Assembly (NCBI GenBank): GCA_013349695.1
Contig: DUZD01000191.1
Location: forward strand, 1 to 7,356
Reading direction: 5' to 3'
Length of the DNA: 7,356 nt
Source of the DNA: Rhodospirillaceae bacterium
GTDB taxonomy: Bacteria > Pseudomonadota > Alphaproteobacteria > Rhodospirillales > 2-02-FULL-58-16
The translations under genes and the position numbers were made by a program. The notes beneath the pieces are model-generated. The model did no database searches and was not told the origin of the DNA. It worked only from the letters and a program-made list of their open reading frames with translations. This document shows positions 1 to 6,110 of the stretch, piece by piece. Position 1 is the stretch's first letter. Each line of letters starts with the position of its first letter.

Positions 1-42
1 TCTCGCCTCCAGCCGTGCGCGTCGGCTACACTGAAACATCGA

Positions 43-59
43 CACCGGCCAAGCCGGTG
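43..59. repeat. Perfect short inverted repeat (hairpin)
   Basis: CACCGGC at 43-49 and GCCGGTG at 53-59 are perfect reverse complements around a CAA loop, giving a 7-base-pair GC-rich stem. Neither strand has a T-run after it, so a classical intrinsic terminator is not supported. A nearby pair, TGTCCG (72-77) and CGGACA (90-95), forms a second small dyad. The role is unknown. Confidence 0.5.
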
Positions 60-137
60 GACGGAAAACTCTGTCCGGTACCTTGAAATCGGACATGAGA
101 GAGCATTTTCCGATCGAATGTAATCGCTTCGCTTAGC

Positions 138-287
138 CTGAAGTTCCAAGGTTCGGCGCGCACAAGCCGTTGAATTTCTGGACTATTAGTTGGCATGTTT
201 GGGTATTTACCGCCAACACCCGCTATCGCGTCTGCCCAAGGATGTTATGGTTCAGTGACTTCCTTGCGCGATTCCCTGGAACTTCAG
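138..287. repeat. Long-range imperfect inverted repeat, possible structured RNA or mobile-element relic
   Basis: Positions 138-151 (CTGAAGTTCCAAGG) pair with 274-287 (CCCTGGAACTTCAG) with one mismatch in 14. After a small internal loop (152-156 against 271-273), CGCGCA at 157-162 pairs perfectly with TGCGCG at 265-270. This gives 19 pairs out of 20 closing a loop of about 102 bases. The loop contains further dyads: GTTGGC at 189-194 with GCCAAC at 212-217, and TTGGG at 199-203 with CCCAA at 235-239. I do not recognise a known RNA family. It could be a structured non-coding RNA, a short palindromic element, or chance complementarity. Confidence 0.4.
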
Positions 288-306
288 CTTAGTTTTCCGT
301 CAGTTT

Positions 307-324
307 CCTTCGCGTCCTCCGCGT
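307..324 (-). repeat. 9-base tandem repeat, two units
   Basis: On the minus strand the two units read ACGCGGAGG (324-316) and ACGCGAAGG (315-307), matching at 8 of 9 positions. They lie just past the six-T run that follows the dehydrogenase stop codon. Similar GCGGAGGACGC-type phrases downstream of genes feel familiar from environmental bacterial genomes, but that is an impression. The function is unknown. Confidence 0.4.
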
Positions 325-325
325 T

Positions 326-350
326 AAAAAACACCGCCCCCTACCAGGGG
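326..350 (-). terminator. Possible weak intrinsic terminator of the dehydrogenase gene
   Basis: On the minus strand CCCCT (350-346) and AGGGG (342-338) can form a 5-base-pair stem with a GGT loop. A run of six T residues follows (331-326) after a 6-base spacer. The TAG stop codon at 343-341 lies partly inside the stem, and the spacer is long for a classical terminator, so this is only a candidate. Confidence 0.3.
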
Positions 351-1024
351 ATTCCGGCGCCGTCATAATTGAAGAAACCGCCCGAATCATCGAGCTTGAG
401 GCCGGCGATGACCTGGCGCATGCCGGCGACGCTCGTCCTCGCCTCGATCAAGGCGCCGGGCCCGCCCATGTCGGTCTTGACCCAGCCGGGGTGCAGCATC
501 GCGACGATGACGCGGCGCGACGCCAGTTCCACCGACAGGCTCTTCATCACCGCGTTCAGCGCCGTCTTCGATGAGCGGTAGATGTAGGAACCGCCGGAGT
601 TGTTATCGGCGATGCTGCCCATCTTGCTGGTCACGGCGATGACCCGTTTGAAATCGCTCCGCGCCACGTGATCGACGAAGCATTCGCACAACTTCAGCGG
701 CGACATGGCGTTGACCGAGAGCACCTCCGTCCACGATTGGTAATCGATGCCGCCGAACGGGTTCGGGCGCGGACCGGAAATGCCGGCGTTACTGAGCAGC
801 AGATCTATGGCCGATCGTTTAAGCGAATTGGCCAGGGCCTGAATCCGGACGTGGTCGGTGACGTCGAGACCGTGGACCTCGATGTCGCCGCCCAAGGCGG
901 ACAATTCGCCGGCGTTGGCGGGATCTCGGCAGGTGGCAATGACCCGCCAACCGTCGTCGGCGTATTGGCGCGCGAACTCAAAGCCAATTCCGCGATTGGC
1001 GCCGGTAATCAGAACCGTTGGCAT
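341..1024 (-). CDS. Short-chain dehydrogenase/reductase (SDR), C-factor (CsgA)-like
   Basis: This 227-residue protein is a probable cytoplasmic NAD(P)-dependent oxidoreductase with a Rossmann fold. Visible motifs are the cofactor-binding TGANRGIG at 7-14, an Asp in LDVTD near 53-57 (adenine-ring region), the structural NAG at 79-81, and the catalytic YxxxK at Y149-K153. The catalytic Ser is probably S133 or S137, and HPGWVKTDM follows at 178-186. The compact length, the SIADN(N/T)SGG stretch before the active-site Tyr and the GGFFNYDG ending resemble the C-factor/CsgA and sniffer-like carbonyl reductase group. The substrate cannot be predicted. The ATG at 1024 is preceded by an AAGGGAGA-type ribosome binding site, which supports this start. 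A gap of 198 bases separates it from cckA, so it may have its own promoter. No flagellar role is implied. Confidence 0.88.
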   Translation of the reverse strand: MPTVLITGANRGIGFEFARQYADDGWRVIATCRDPANAGELSALGGDIEVHGLDVTDHVRIQALANSLKRSAIDLLLSNAGISGPRPNPFGGIDYQSWTEVLSVNAMSPLKLCECFVDHVARSDFKRVIAVTSKMGSIADNNSGGSYIYRSSKTALNAVMKSLSVELASRRVIVAMLHPGWVKTDMGGPGALIEARTSVAGMRQVIAGLKLDDSGGFFNYDGAGIPW

Positions 1025-1089
1025 CGCTGTTTCTCCCTTCCATCCTTATTTAATTTCAATGGCTTGAGAAGCACCCCTGCCCGCCATAG

Positions 1090-1112
1090 CCGAAGTTGGG
1101 ACCGAATTGGGA
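1090..1112. repeat. Near-tandem repeat upstream of the dehydrogenase gene
   Basis: CCGAAGTTGGGA (1090-1101) is followed at once by CCGAATTGGGA (1102-1112). The units differ by a one-base deletion and little else. The repeat lies about 65 to 90 bases upstream of the dehydrogenase start, where a regulator could bind, but no known operator is recognised. Confidence 0.3.
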
Positions 1113-1178
1113 CTGGATGTTCCGAGTTCATTCTTGTAGGGCATTCCCCCAGGCCGCGTCCACCTTCAACGCGGTTTC

Positions 1179-1207
1179 TTCCAGGGCAATCCGAGGTGGT
1201 CCTGGAA
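1179..1207 (-). terminator. Weak hairpin after cckA, possible terminator
   Basis: TTCCAGG on the minus strand (1207-1201) and CCTGGAA (1185-1179) form a perfect 7-base-pair stem around a 15-base loop, starting 16 bases past the cckA stop. No T-run follows. It could be a processing or stabilising stem at the 3' end of the operon transcript rather than a true terminator. Confidence 0.25.
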
Positions 1208-1222
1208 AATCGGACATAGGGT

Positions 1223-3784
1223 CTAGCCACTCATCACCTCCTTGACCGTGCCGGCCAGCTCCTTGAGGCTGAAGGGCTTGGCCAGGAAACGGATGGTCGG
1301 ATCGTTGCCGATGTCCTCGACGAGACTGTTCTCCGCGTAGCCGGACATGAGAATGAGTTTGACTTCGGGCATCTCCTGGCGCACCAGCTGGATCAGGGTG
1401 CGGCCGTCCATTCCCGGCATCACCACGTCGCTGATGATCAGATTTATCGTTTCGCCCGTCGAGTTGATGACATCGAGCGCCGCTTCGCCGTCGCTGGCTT
1501 CCAACACCCGATAGCCTTTGTTGCGTAGCGCGCGGGCGCCGAACATGCGCACTGCGTCCTCGTCCTCGACCAGAAGCACGGTGCCGGCGCCGGTCAGATC
1601 CCCCATGTCGACGTCCTCGCCGAGTGGCGACGGAGGCTTGGGCGGACGCGCCGCCGTTTCCACCCGGTCTTGCGGGCGGGCGAAATCCTCGCCGGCCTCC
1701 TCCTCGTAGCGGGGCAAATAAATAGAGAAGCTGGTGCCCTCGCCCGGGCCGCTGTCAACGAAGATGAAGCCGCCGGTCTGGTGGACAATGCCGTAAACCG
1801 TGGACAGGCCAAGGCCGGTGCCCGCACCCACATCCTTGGTCGAGAAGAAAGGCTCGAAAATGCGCCCGATGTTCTCCTTGGAGATGCCAACGCCGGTGTC
1901 CATGACCTCGATCAGCACGTAGTCACCCCCCGGCATTACCTCGTGGCCGCGTTGCACCGTTTCGTCGACGGCGATGTTCTGGGTGCGGACGGTCAACCTG
2001 CCGCCGCCAGGCATGGCGTCGCGGGCGTTGACCGCCAGGTTGATGATGACCTGATCGAACTGACCCCGGTCGACCAGCACGACCCATAAATCCCGGCCCG
2101 GCTCCATTTCCAACTCGATGTTTTCGCCGATCAGCCTGCCGAGAAGGTTGGACAATTCAGACAGCGCGTCGGTGGGATCAAGGATCACCGGTTTCAGGGT
2201 CTGCTGGCGGGAAAAGGCAAGCAGCTGACGGACAAGATTGGTCGCCCGGTTGGCGTTTTGCTTGATTTGCATGATGTCGGCGAAGGACGGATCGTCGGGC
2301 CCATGGCGGCAAAGCAGCAGATCGGAAAACCCGATCATGGCGGTCAGCAGGTTATTGAAGTCATGCGCCACGCCGCCGGCAAGCTGGCCCACCGCCTGCA
2401 TTTTCTGGGACTGGGCGAACTGGACTTCAAGGTTCTTCTGCTCGGTGGTGTCGATGAAGTGCAGCACAAGACTCGAAACCTCGCCCTGATCGTCCTCCAT
2501 GCGGCTGGCGAAAAGGGAGGCGACAACCTGGCGCTCGCCGGCGGCGGGCATGCGCACCTCCAGGACCGCCGCCCGCATGATGCCCATGACCACCTTGGAG
2601 AGCTGCGCCGCCGCGTCGCCGCGGTCTTCCTTGGCCAAGCGGTCGGAAAAGGGCCGCCCCACCACCGCTTCCCGGTGGACGCCCAGCAATCTGAGAAAGG
2701 CACGGTTGCAATCGCCGACGTTTCCATGCAGGTCGAGGAGCACGATTGCCACCGGCGCTTCGTCGAACAGCCAGTGCAGCCGTTGTTCCGGGGTCAGGGC
2801 GCCGGCCTCGATATCGTCGCGCCAGGACAGGTTTTTGAGGACGATCGAGCGGCTGTAGGCCATCTCGCCGCCGGCGCGGAGCCGTTCGGACTGGACCAGA
2901 CAGGCCCGGAAGGTGGTTCCGTCCACCGTTTTCAGTGTGACGTTGCCATGTTCTTGCTTGCCGCGCCTGTCCGACCCGCCGCCCGCCGCCTGTTCCGAGG
3001 CGATCACGAAGTCGGCGAAACACATCCCCCGGGAAAGCATGTCTCCGACCGACACACCCAGCCATTCGGCCAAGGTATTATTGGCATGAAGGATGCGCCC
3101 GGCGGCGTCGGCCGAGAAAAATCCCGCCGGCAGGTTGTCGAGAAAATCAGCCAGCATTTCTTCTTCGTGGCGGCGAATGGCATCCATTTCGCGGCGCGCG
3201 GTGATGTCCTCGGCCCGCCACAGGGCGCAGCCCTGGTATCCGCTGAGCGGATGAACGGAAATGCGCCGCCATTCGACGCCGCCCGAGGGCATCGATAAGG
3301 AAACCTCGGCCACCTCGGCGACGCCGGATGAAGCGCCGGCGCGCAAACGGGCAAAGGTTTCAGCGGCATCCTCGCCGCCGTTCAGGATGGCGGCGATGTC
3401 ATCCACGGACACCGCCAGCGCGAACAGCCGGTGAAAGGCGGCGTTGGCGTACATGAAAGAACCGTCGGCGGCGGTGATAAAGCGCGCTTCCGGATTTTCC
3501 TCGGCGGCGGCCAAAAGCAGATCGGCCACATGACTTTGTGCCCGCGAGCGGCTCCAGGCCCAGGCAAACCCGAGAAGCGCCAAAAAGGCGAGGACCATAA
3601 GCCCCCCCTCGACGAAAGCGCTTCCCGGCGGCAACCAAAGGATCAGCGCCGTCAGGGCCAGTCCGGCGGATACCGCGGCCCAAGCCGACGGGCGCCGCCA
3701 AAACACCGTCTTGCCGGCGAATGGATTCCCGGATTTTCCCTCGGTTGTCGATTCCGCCGGTTGTGTGGTCAATCGATTCCCCAC
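1223..3784 (-). CDS. cckA: Cell-cycle hybrid histidine kinase CckA
   Basis: This 853-residue membrane sensor kinase sends phosphate from its own receiver to ChpT and on to CtrA and CpdR in the alphaproteobacterial cell-cycle relay, and can run in reverse as a phosphatase. Two membrane segments (about 35-52 and 57-77) precede three PAS-like regions (about 90-197, 208-318, 335-450). The HisKA phospho-acceptor is H474 in GGVAHDFNNLLTAMIGF. ATPase motifs follow: N box with N582/N586, DTGVGI at 629-634, FEPFFSTK at 643-650 and GTGLGL at 655-660. A proline-rich linker (about 700-730) leads to the receiver with D741/E742, phospho-acceptor D786 and K836. The HisKA stretch around FADIMQIKQNANRATNLVRQ is a CckA signature. 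The start is GTG (3784-3782), six bases after the flhB stop, with only a weak purine-rich site upstream, suggesting translational coupling. Caulobacter CckA is about 690 residues, so this one is longer, apparently by an extra PAS domain. Confidence 0.93.
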   Translation of the reverse strand: MGNRLTTQPAESTTEGKSGNPFAGKTVFWRRPSAWAAVSAGLALTALILWLPPGSAFVEGGLMVLAFLALLGFAWAWSRSRAQSHVADLLLAAAEENPEARFITAADGSFMYANAAFHRLFALAVSVDDIAAILNGGEDAAETFARLRAGASSGVAEVAEVSLSMPSGGVEWRRISVHPLSGYQGCALWRAEDITARREMDAIRRHEEEMLADFLDNLPAGFFSADAAGRILHANNTLAEWLGVSVGDMLSRGMCFADFVIASEQAAGGGSDRRGKQEHGNVTLKTVDGTTFRACLVQSERLRAGGEMAYSRSIVLKNLSWRDDIEAGALTPEQRLHWLFDEAPVAIVLLDLHGNVGDCNRAFLRLLGVHREAVVGRPFSDRLAKEDRGDAAAQLSKVVMGIMRAAVLEVRMPAAGERQVVASLFASRMEDDQGEVSSLVLHFIDTTEQKNLEVQFAQSQKMQAVGQLAGGVAHDFNNLLTAMIGFSDLLLCRHGPDDPSFADIMQIKQNANRATNLVRQLLAFSRQQTLKPVILDPTDALSELSNLLGRLIGENIELEMEPGRDLWVVLVDRGQFDQVIINLAVNARDAMPGGGRLTVRTQNIAVDETVQRGHEVMPGGDYVLIEVMDTGVGISKENIGRIFEPFFSTKDVGAGTGLGLSTVYGIVHQTGGFIFVDSGPGEGTSFSIYLPRYEEEAGEDFARPQDRVETAARPPKPPSPLGEDVDMGDLTGAGTVLLVEDEDAVRMFGARALRNKGYRVLEASDGEAALDVINSTGETINLIISDVVMPGMDGRTLIQLVRQEMPEVKLILMSGYAENSLVEDIGNDPTIRFLAKPFSLKELAGTVKEVMSG

Positions 3785-3790
3785 GCTTTT

Positions 3791-4894
3791 CTAAGGTCCC
3801 GGCGGCGCTGGCGGCGCTGGCGGCTCTGCCGGCAAATCGCCTCTCATGCGCATGACATAGCCGATAATCTTGGCCACGGCCTGGTAGTGTTCGGGCGGAA
3901 TTTCCTCGCCCACCTCCACCGCCGCGTAAAGGAGGCGCGCCAATGGCGGGTTTTCGACTACCGGAACCTCGTGTTCCTCGGCCACCGCGCGGATGCGCTG
4001 GGCGAGCGAATCCATGCCTTTGGCCACCAGTTTCGGCGCCGGCATTTCCTCCATCTTGTACACCAAGGCGACGGCGTAGTGGGTCGGGTTGGTGATCACC
4101 ACGTCGGCCTCGGGAACGGCAGCCATCATGCGCTGCTGAAAACGCTCGACACGGAGCCTGCGGATACGGGCCTTGATCTGGGGATCGCCTTCCGCCGCCT
4201 TGTGTTCGTCTTTCACTTCCTGCTTGGTCATTTTCATGTCTTTGGTGAATTTATACTTCTGGTAAACGTAGTCGAGGATGGCAATGACCGTCAGCACCGC
4301 CAAGGTGCCTATGACCAACCAGATGACGATCAAATGGAGACGTTCGAGCAATTGACTCAACTCCATGGTCGGAAACAGGGTGATGTCGTCCAACTGCGGC
4401 ACCACCAACCCGAACGCGACCACCGAAACAACGAGAAGCTTGAGAATTCCCTTGGCAAATTCCACCAACGCGGAAAGCGACATCTTTTGCTTGGCGTTCT
4501 TTAAGATGTTGAACTTGGACAGATCCGGTTTCAATTTTTCCGTCGTCCACAATAATCCTACCTGACCGATATTGCCGACAATGGCCATAAACATCAGAAG
4601 CGCGAACATTGGCGCCACGATCAAACCCATTTCCAGCATCACCTCCGACAACATGAGACGAAGATGCTCGAAATCGAAGGGAATGGCATGCGCGGTTTCG
4701 ATGAACGTTATGCCCAATAGTCTGACGTCCCGCATCATGCCGGGCACGAACAGTACCAAGCCAAAGGCCCCGCCCAATAGGATGAACCAGGTCTTGATTT
4801 CCTGCGACTGGGCGACGTTTCCCTTTTCGCGGGCCTTACCTAGTTTTTTACCGGTCGGTTGTTCTGTTTTCGATGCATCGTCTTCATCGGCCAT
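3791..4894 (-). CDS. flhB: Flagellar export gate protein FlhB
   Basis: FlhB (367 residues) is the inner-membrane export component that switches substrate specificity from rod/hook to filament proteins. The cytoplasmic N-terminus carries the typical EQPTGKKLGKAREKGNVAQSQE (11-32). Four membrane segments lie near 35-53, 88-112, 146-166 and 186-210. The linker is followed by the C-terminal cytoplasmic domain with the autocleavage motif N269-P270-T271-H272 intact, so normal self-cleavage is expected. The end (355-367) is proline-rich (PAEPPAPPAPPGP), encoded by a 9-base tandem repeat. The ATG start is preceded by an AGCAGG-type site, and the gene begins 10 bases after the fliR stop. Conserved FlhB features throughout make this assignment secure. 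Confidence 0.97.
   Translation of the reverse strand: MADEDDASKTEQPTGKKLGKAREKGNVAQSQEIKTWFILLGGAFGLVLFVPGMMRDVRLLGITFIETAHAIPFDFEHLRLMLSEVMLEMGLIVAPMFALLMFMAIVGNIGQVGLLWTTEKLKPDLSKFNILKNAKQKMSLSALVEFAKGILKLLVVSVVAFGLVVPQLDDITLFPTMELSQLLERLHLIVIWLVIGTLAVLTVIAILDYVYQKYKFTKDMKMTKQEVKDEHKAAEGDPQIKARIRRLRVERFQQRMMAAVPEADVVITNPTHYAVALVYKMEEMPAPKLVAKGMDSLAQRIRAVAEEHEVPVVENPPLARLLYAAVEVGEEIPPEHYQAVAKIIGYVMRMRGDLPAEPPAPPAPPGP
3801..3827 (-). repeat. 9-base tandem repeat encoding the FlhB proline-rich tail
   Basis: GGCGGCGCT occurs at 3801-3809 and 3810-3818, and a variant GGCGGCTCT at 3819-3827 (plus strand). In frame on the minus strand the units encode PPA/PPE-type triplets at the end of FlhB. A unit length divisible by three means that slippage would change tail length without breaking the frame. 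The repeat ends within 20 bases of the cckA start codon. Confidence 0.7.
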
Positions 4895-4904
4895 GACGTA
4901 CCTG

Positions 4905-5666
4905 CTAAGGAACTAGAAACCCTGAAAAGGCATCTTCAAACCGTGACAGAAACACCATCATTGCCGTTGATAGCGTCATCATCAATACCGCGATCTGCAT
5001 GGTGATTTGGATCGGAAGGCCGAAGAAAAAAACCGGCAGTTGCGGCATCAGCCGCCCGAGCAATCCGAGACCGATATAGTAGGTGATGCCGGTAATCATC
5101 AGCGGCGACACCAGCATCACGCCGAGGCGGAAGCTGTCCATGACCCGGCGGGCGACAAGATACGAGAAGTCCGTAAAGGGAAGCGCCTCGCCGGGGGCAA
5201 AGAGGGAGTAACTATCGACCAAGGCCTTCAGCATCAGGTGATGCATGCCGGTGGCGAAAATCAACAGCAAGCCCATGGTGCTCAGAAAACCGGCGAAGAG
5301 CGAACTCTGCTGCTCGGCAATCGGGTCTTGGATGAAGGCGTTGGCTAGGGAGGAGAAATAGGCGGTAAGGGTACCCATGGTTTGCAGGGCTCCCATGATG
5401 ATACGGGACAGAACTCCCAGTAAAATTCCGACCGTGCTTTCCCCAAGAAACAGCAAACCAAGCTCCGCCGGCGTCGCCGGCAGGACCGGCAGGCTGTCCA
5501 TCAACACCGGCGCCAGCAAGAAACTAATGGCCAGGGCCATTTGCAGCCGTATGGGAAAACTGACAAAAGCGGCGCTGAATCCCGGCAACAGCATGAACGT
5601 TGCTCCGACACGGGCAAAAATCAGGAAAAAACCGAAAATGTTGAGGCTGAGGAGTTCCTGCAACAT
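4905..5666 (-). CDS. fliR: Flagellar export gate protein FliR
   Basis: FliR (253 residues) is a polytopic inner-membrane protein of the FliP-FliQ-FliR export gate, through which rod, hook and filament subunits pass. Hydrophobic segments are spread over the length, about six, beginning with an N-terminal one at roughly 8-30. Family stretches are FARVGATFMLLPGF at 17-30 and LGRLMPQLPVFFFGLPIQI at 203-221, the latter a FliR/SctT hallmark. The length matches the usual 250 to 265 residues. The ATG at 5666 lies 19 bases after the fliQ stop, with an AGGGAAA-like site somewhat far upstream. The position between fliQ and flhB is the standard flagellar order and favours the flagellar protein over a virulence-type SctT. 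Confidence 0.96.
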   Translation of the reverse strand: MLQELLSLNIFGFFLIFARVGATFMLLPGFSAAFVSFPIRLQMALAISFLLAPVLMDSLPVLPATPAELGLLFLGESTVGILLGVLSRIIMGALQTMGTLTAYFSSLANAFIQDPIAEQQSSLFAGFLSTMGLLLIFATGMHHLMLKALVDSYSLFAPGEALPFTDFSYLVARRVMDSFRLGVMLVSPLMITGITYYIGLGLLGRLMPQLPVFFFGLPIQITMQIAVLMMTLSTAMMVFLSRFEDAFSGFLVP

Positions 5667-5685
5667 AGCCGGCTAATTTCCCTGG

Positions 5686-5952
5686 TCAGCCAAGAGCGAT
5701 CATGCGGTCGAACAATCGCTGGGCAAATTCGACAACGGTCGTCATCATGAACGGCAGAAACACGATGATGGCGACGAAGATCACGAGGATTTTCGGAACG
5801 AAAGTGAGGGTCATTTCCTGAATGGTGGTCAGCGCCTGGAACAAGGCGATGATGAGGCCGATGATCAAACCCGAGAGCATGATCGGACCCGCCGTTTTCA
5901 GTATGATAAACAGCGCCTCCCGGCCCACTTCGACGATGGTGACCTCGTTCAT
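5686..5952 (-). CDS. fliQ: Flagellar export gate protein FliQ
   Basis: FliQ is a small export-gate subunit (88 residues, normal for the family) that packs around the FliP/FliR core in the inner membrane. Two membrane hairpin helices are visible at about 16-40 and 53-75, joined by the conserved segment QALTTIQEMTLTFVPK (39-54). The ATG at 5952 gives the expected N-terminus. No strong Shine-Dalgarno sequence precedes it: the upstream minus-strand bases read GATTGCTGACACGCC. The gene follows the inverted-repeat element at 5979-6110, so only 26 bases separate its start from the element. Without that element it would sit about 26 bases from the fliE stop, in keeping with the rest of the operon. 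Confidence 0.96.
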   Translation of the reverse strand: MNEVTIVEVGREALFIILKTAGPIMLSGLIIGLIIALFQALTTIQEMTLTFVPKILVIFVAIIVFLPFMMTTVVEFAQRLFDRMIALG

Positions 5953-5978
5953 GGCGTGTCAGCAATCCGCATCGGCCT

Positions 5979-6110
5979 CTAGTGCTCCGTCTTATCTATA
6001 AGGTACCCTTCGGGCGGCCTTACAAGGCTTCCGGCTAGGCGCCCGCAAGCCTACCGAGGAAACGGGAAAAGCGATCATATGGGTACCTTATGGATGAGAC
6101 GGAACACTAG
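5979..6110. mobile_element. MITE-like element with 30-base inverted ends inside the flagellar operon
   Basis: The left end (5979-6008) and right end (6081-6110) are reverse complements at 27 of 30 positions, and the three differences are all transitions. Both ends finish with CTAG. The start CTAGTG(C/T)TCCGTCT and the inner GGTACCC are shared. The 72-base centre (6009-6080) has no coding potential but carries a small dyad (AGGCTT 6025-6030 with AAGCCT 6047-6052). Size, long terminal repeats and lack of a gene fit a miniature inverted-repeat transposable element. The CTAG ends suggest insertion at TA with duplication, as in the IS630-Tc1/mariner group; that family assignment is inference. The fliE stop codon (6109-6107) lies within the right-end CTAG. 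In the operon mRNA the arms would fold into a very stable stem, with one G-U pair and two A-C mismatches. A plain structured RNA element is the alternative. Confidence 0.72.

Larger units (their letters stand above)
1..340. other. Non-coding stretch at the window edge, with hairpins
   Basis: No convincing gene lies here. Short reading frames run off the left edge: plus frame 3 stays open to a TGA at 84-86, plus frame 1 to a TAA at 121-123, and a minus frame starts with ATG at 96-94. None has a recognisable protein or a good ribosome binding site, so a neighbouring gene end at the extreme left can be neither shown nor excluded. The stretch holds a perfect short hairpin (43-59), a long imperfect hairpin (138-287) and a 9-base tandem repeat (307-324). 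I recognise no tRNA, rRNA or known riboswitch in it. Confidence 0.6.
1025..1222. other. Intergenic region between cckA and the dehydrogenase gene
   Basis: These 198 bases hold no supported gene. A 73-codon minus-strand frame crosses the region, but it overlaps both neighbouring genes and resembles nothing known. The region contains a near-tandem repeat (1090-1112), a small dyad just past the cckA stop (1179-1207), and an AT-rich patch (around 1047-1060) before the dehydrogenase ribosome binding site that could carry a promoter. I see no clear -35/-10 pair. Confidence 0.5.

Noticed and set aside
1..123. Possible partial genes running off the left edge (plus frames to 86 and 123, minus frame from 96)
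   Set aside because: Three frames are open at once over a very short distance, none with a family match or a good ribosome binding site, so no call is justified.
86..1217. 11-base direct repeat AAATCGGACAT at 86-96 and 1207-1217, flanking the dehydrogenase region, considered as insertion-sequence or integration ends
   Set aside because: Exact 11-base repeats are expected by chance in a window this long. The flanking similarity is weak, and no transposase or integrase lies between the copies.
668..1219. A 183-codon plus-strand open frame opposite the dehydrogenase gene and the gap beyond
   Set aside because: The minus-strand SDR has all family motifs over the same bases. The plus-strand product resembles nothing.
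1009..1230. A 73-codon minus-strand frame spanning the cckA-dehydrogenase gap
   Set aside because: It overlaps the end of cckA and the start of the dehydrogenase gene, lacks a clear ribosome binding site and has no recognisable features.
2258..3298. A 346-codon open frame on the plus strand opposite cckA
   Set aside because: It lies wholly within cckA on the other strand. Its composition (rich in His, Gly, Arg, Gln) is what a GC-rich third-position bias produces in the antisense frame, and it has no recognisable domain.
3431..4504. A 357-codon plus-strand open frame opposite the cckA start and flhB
   Set aside because: It crosses the junction of two well-supported minus-strand genes, has low-complexity His/Arg-rich translation and no family resemblance. 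It is an antisense shadow.
6009..6080. A possible small gene or regulatory peptide inside the MITE-like element
   Set aside because: No frame in the 72-base centre has a start with a ribosome binding site and a meaningful length.
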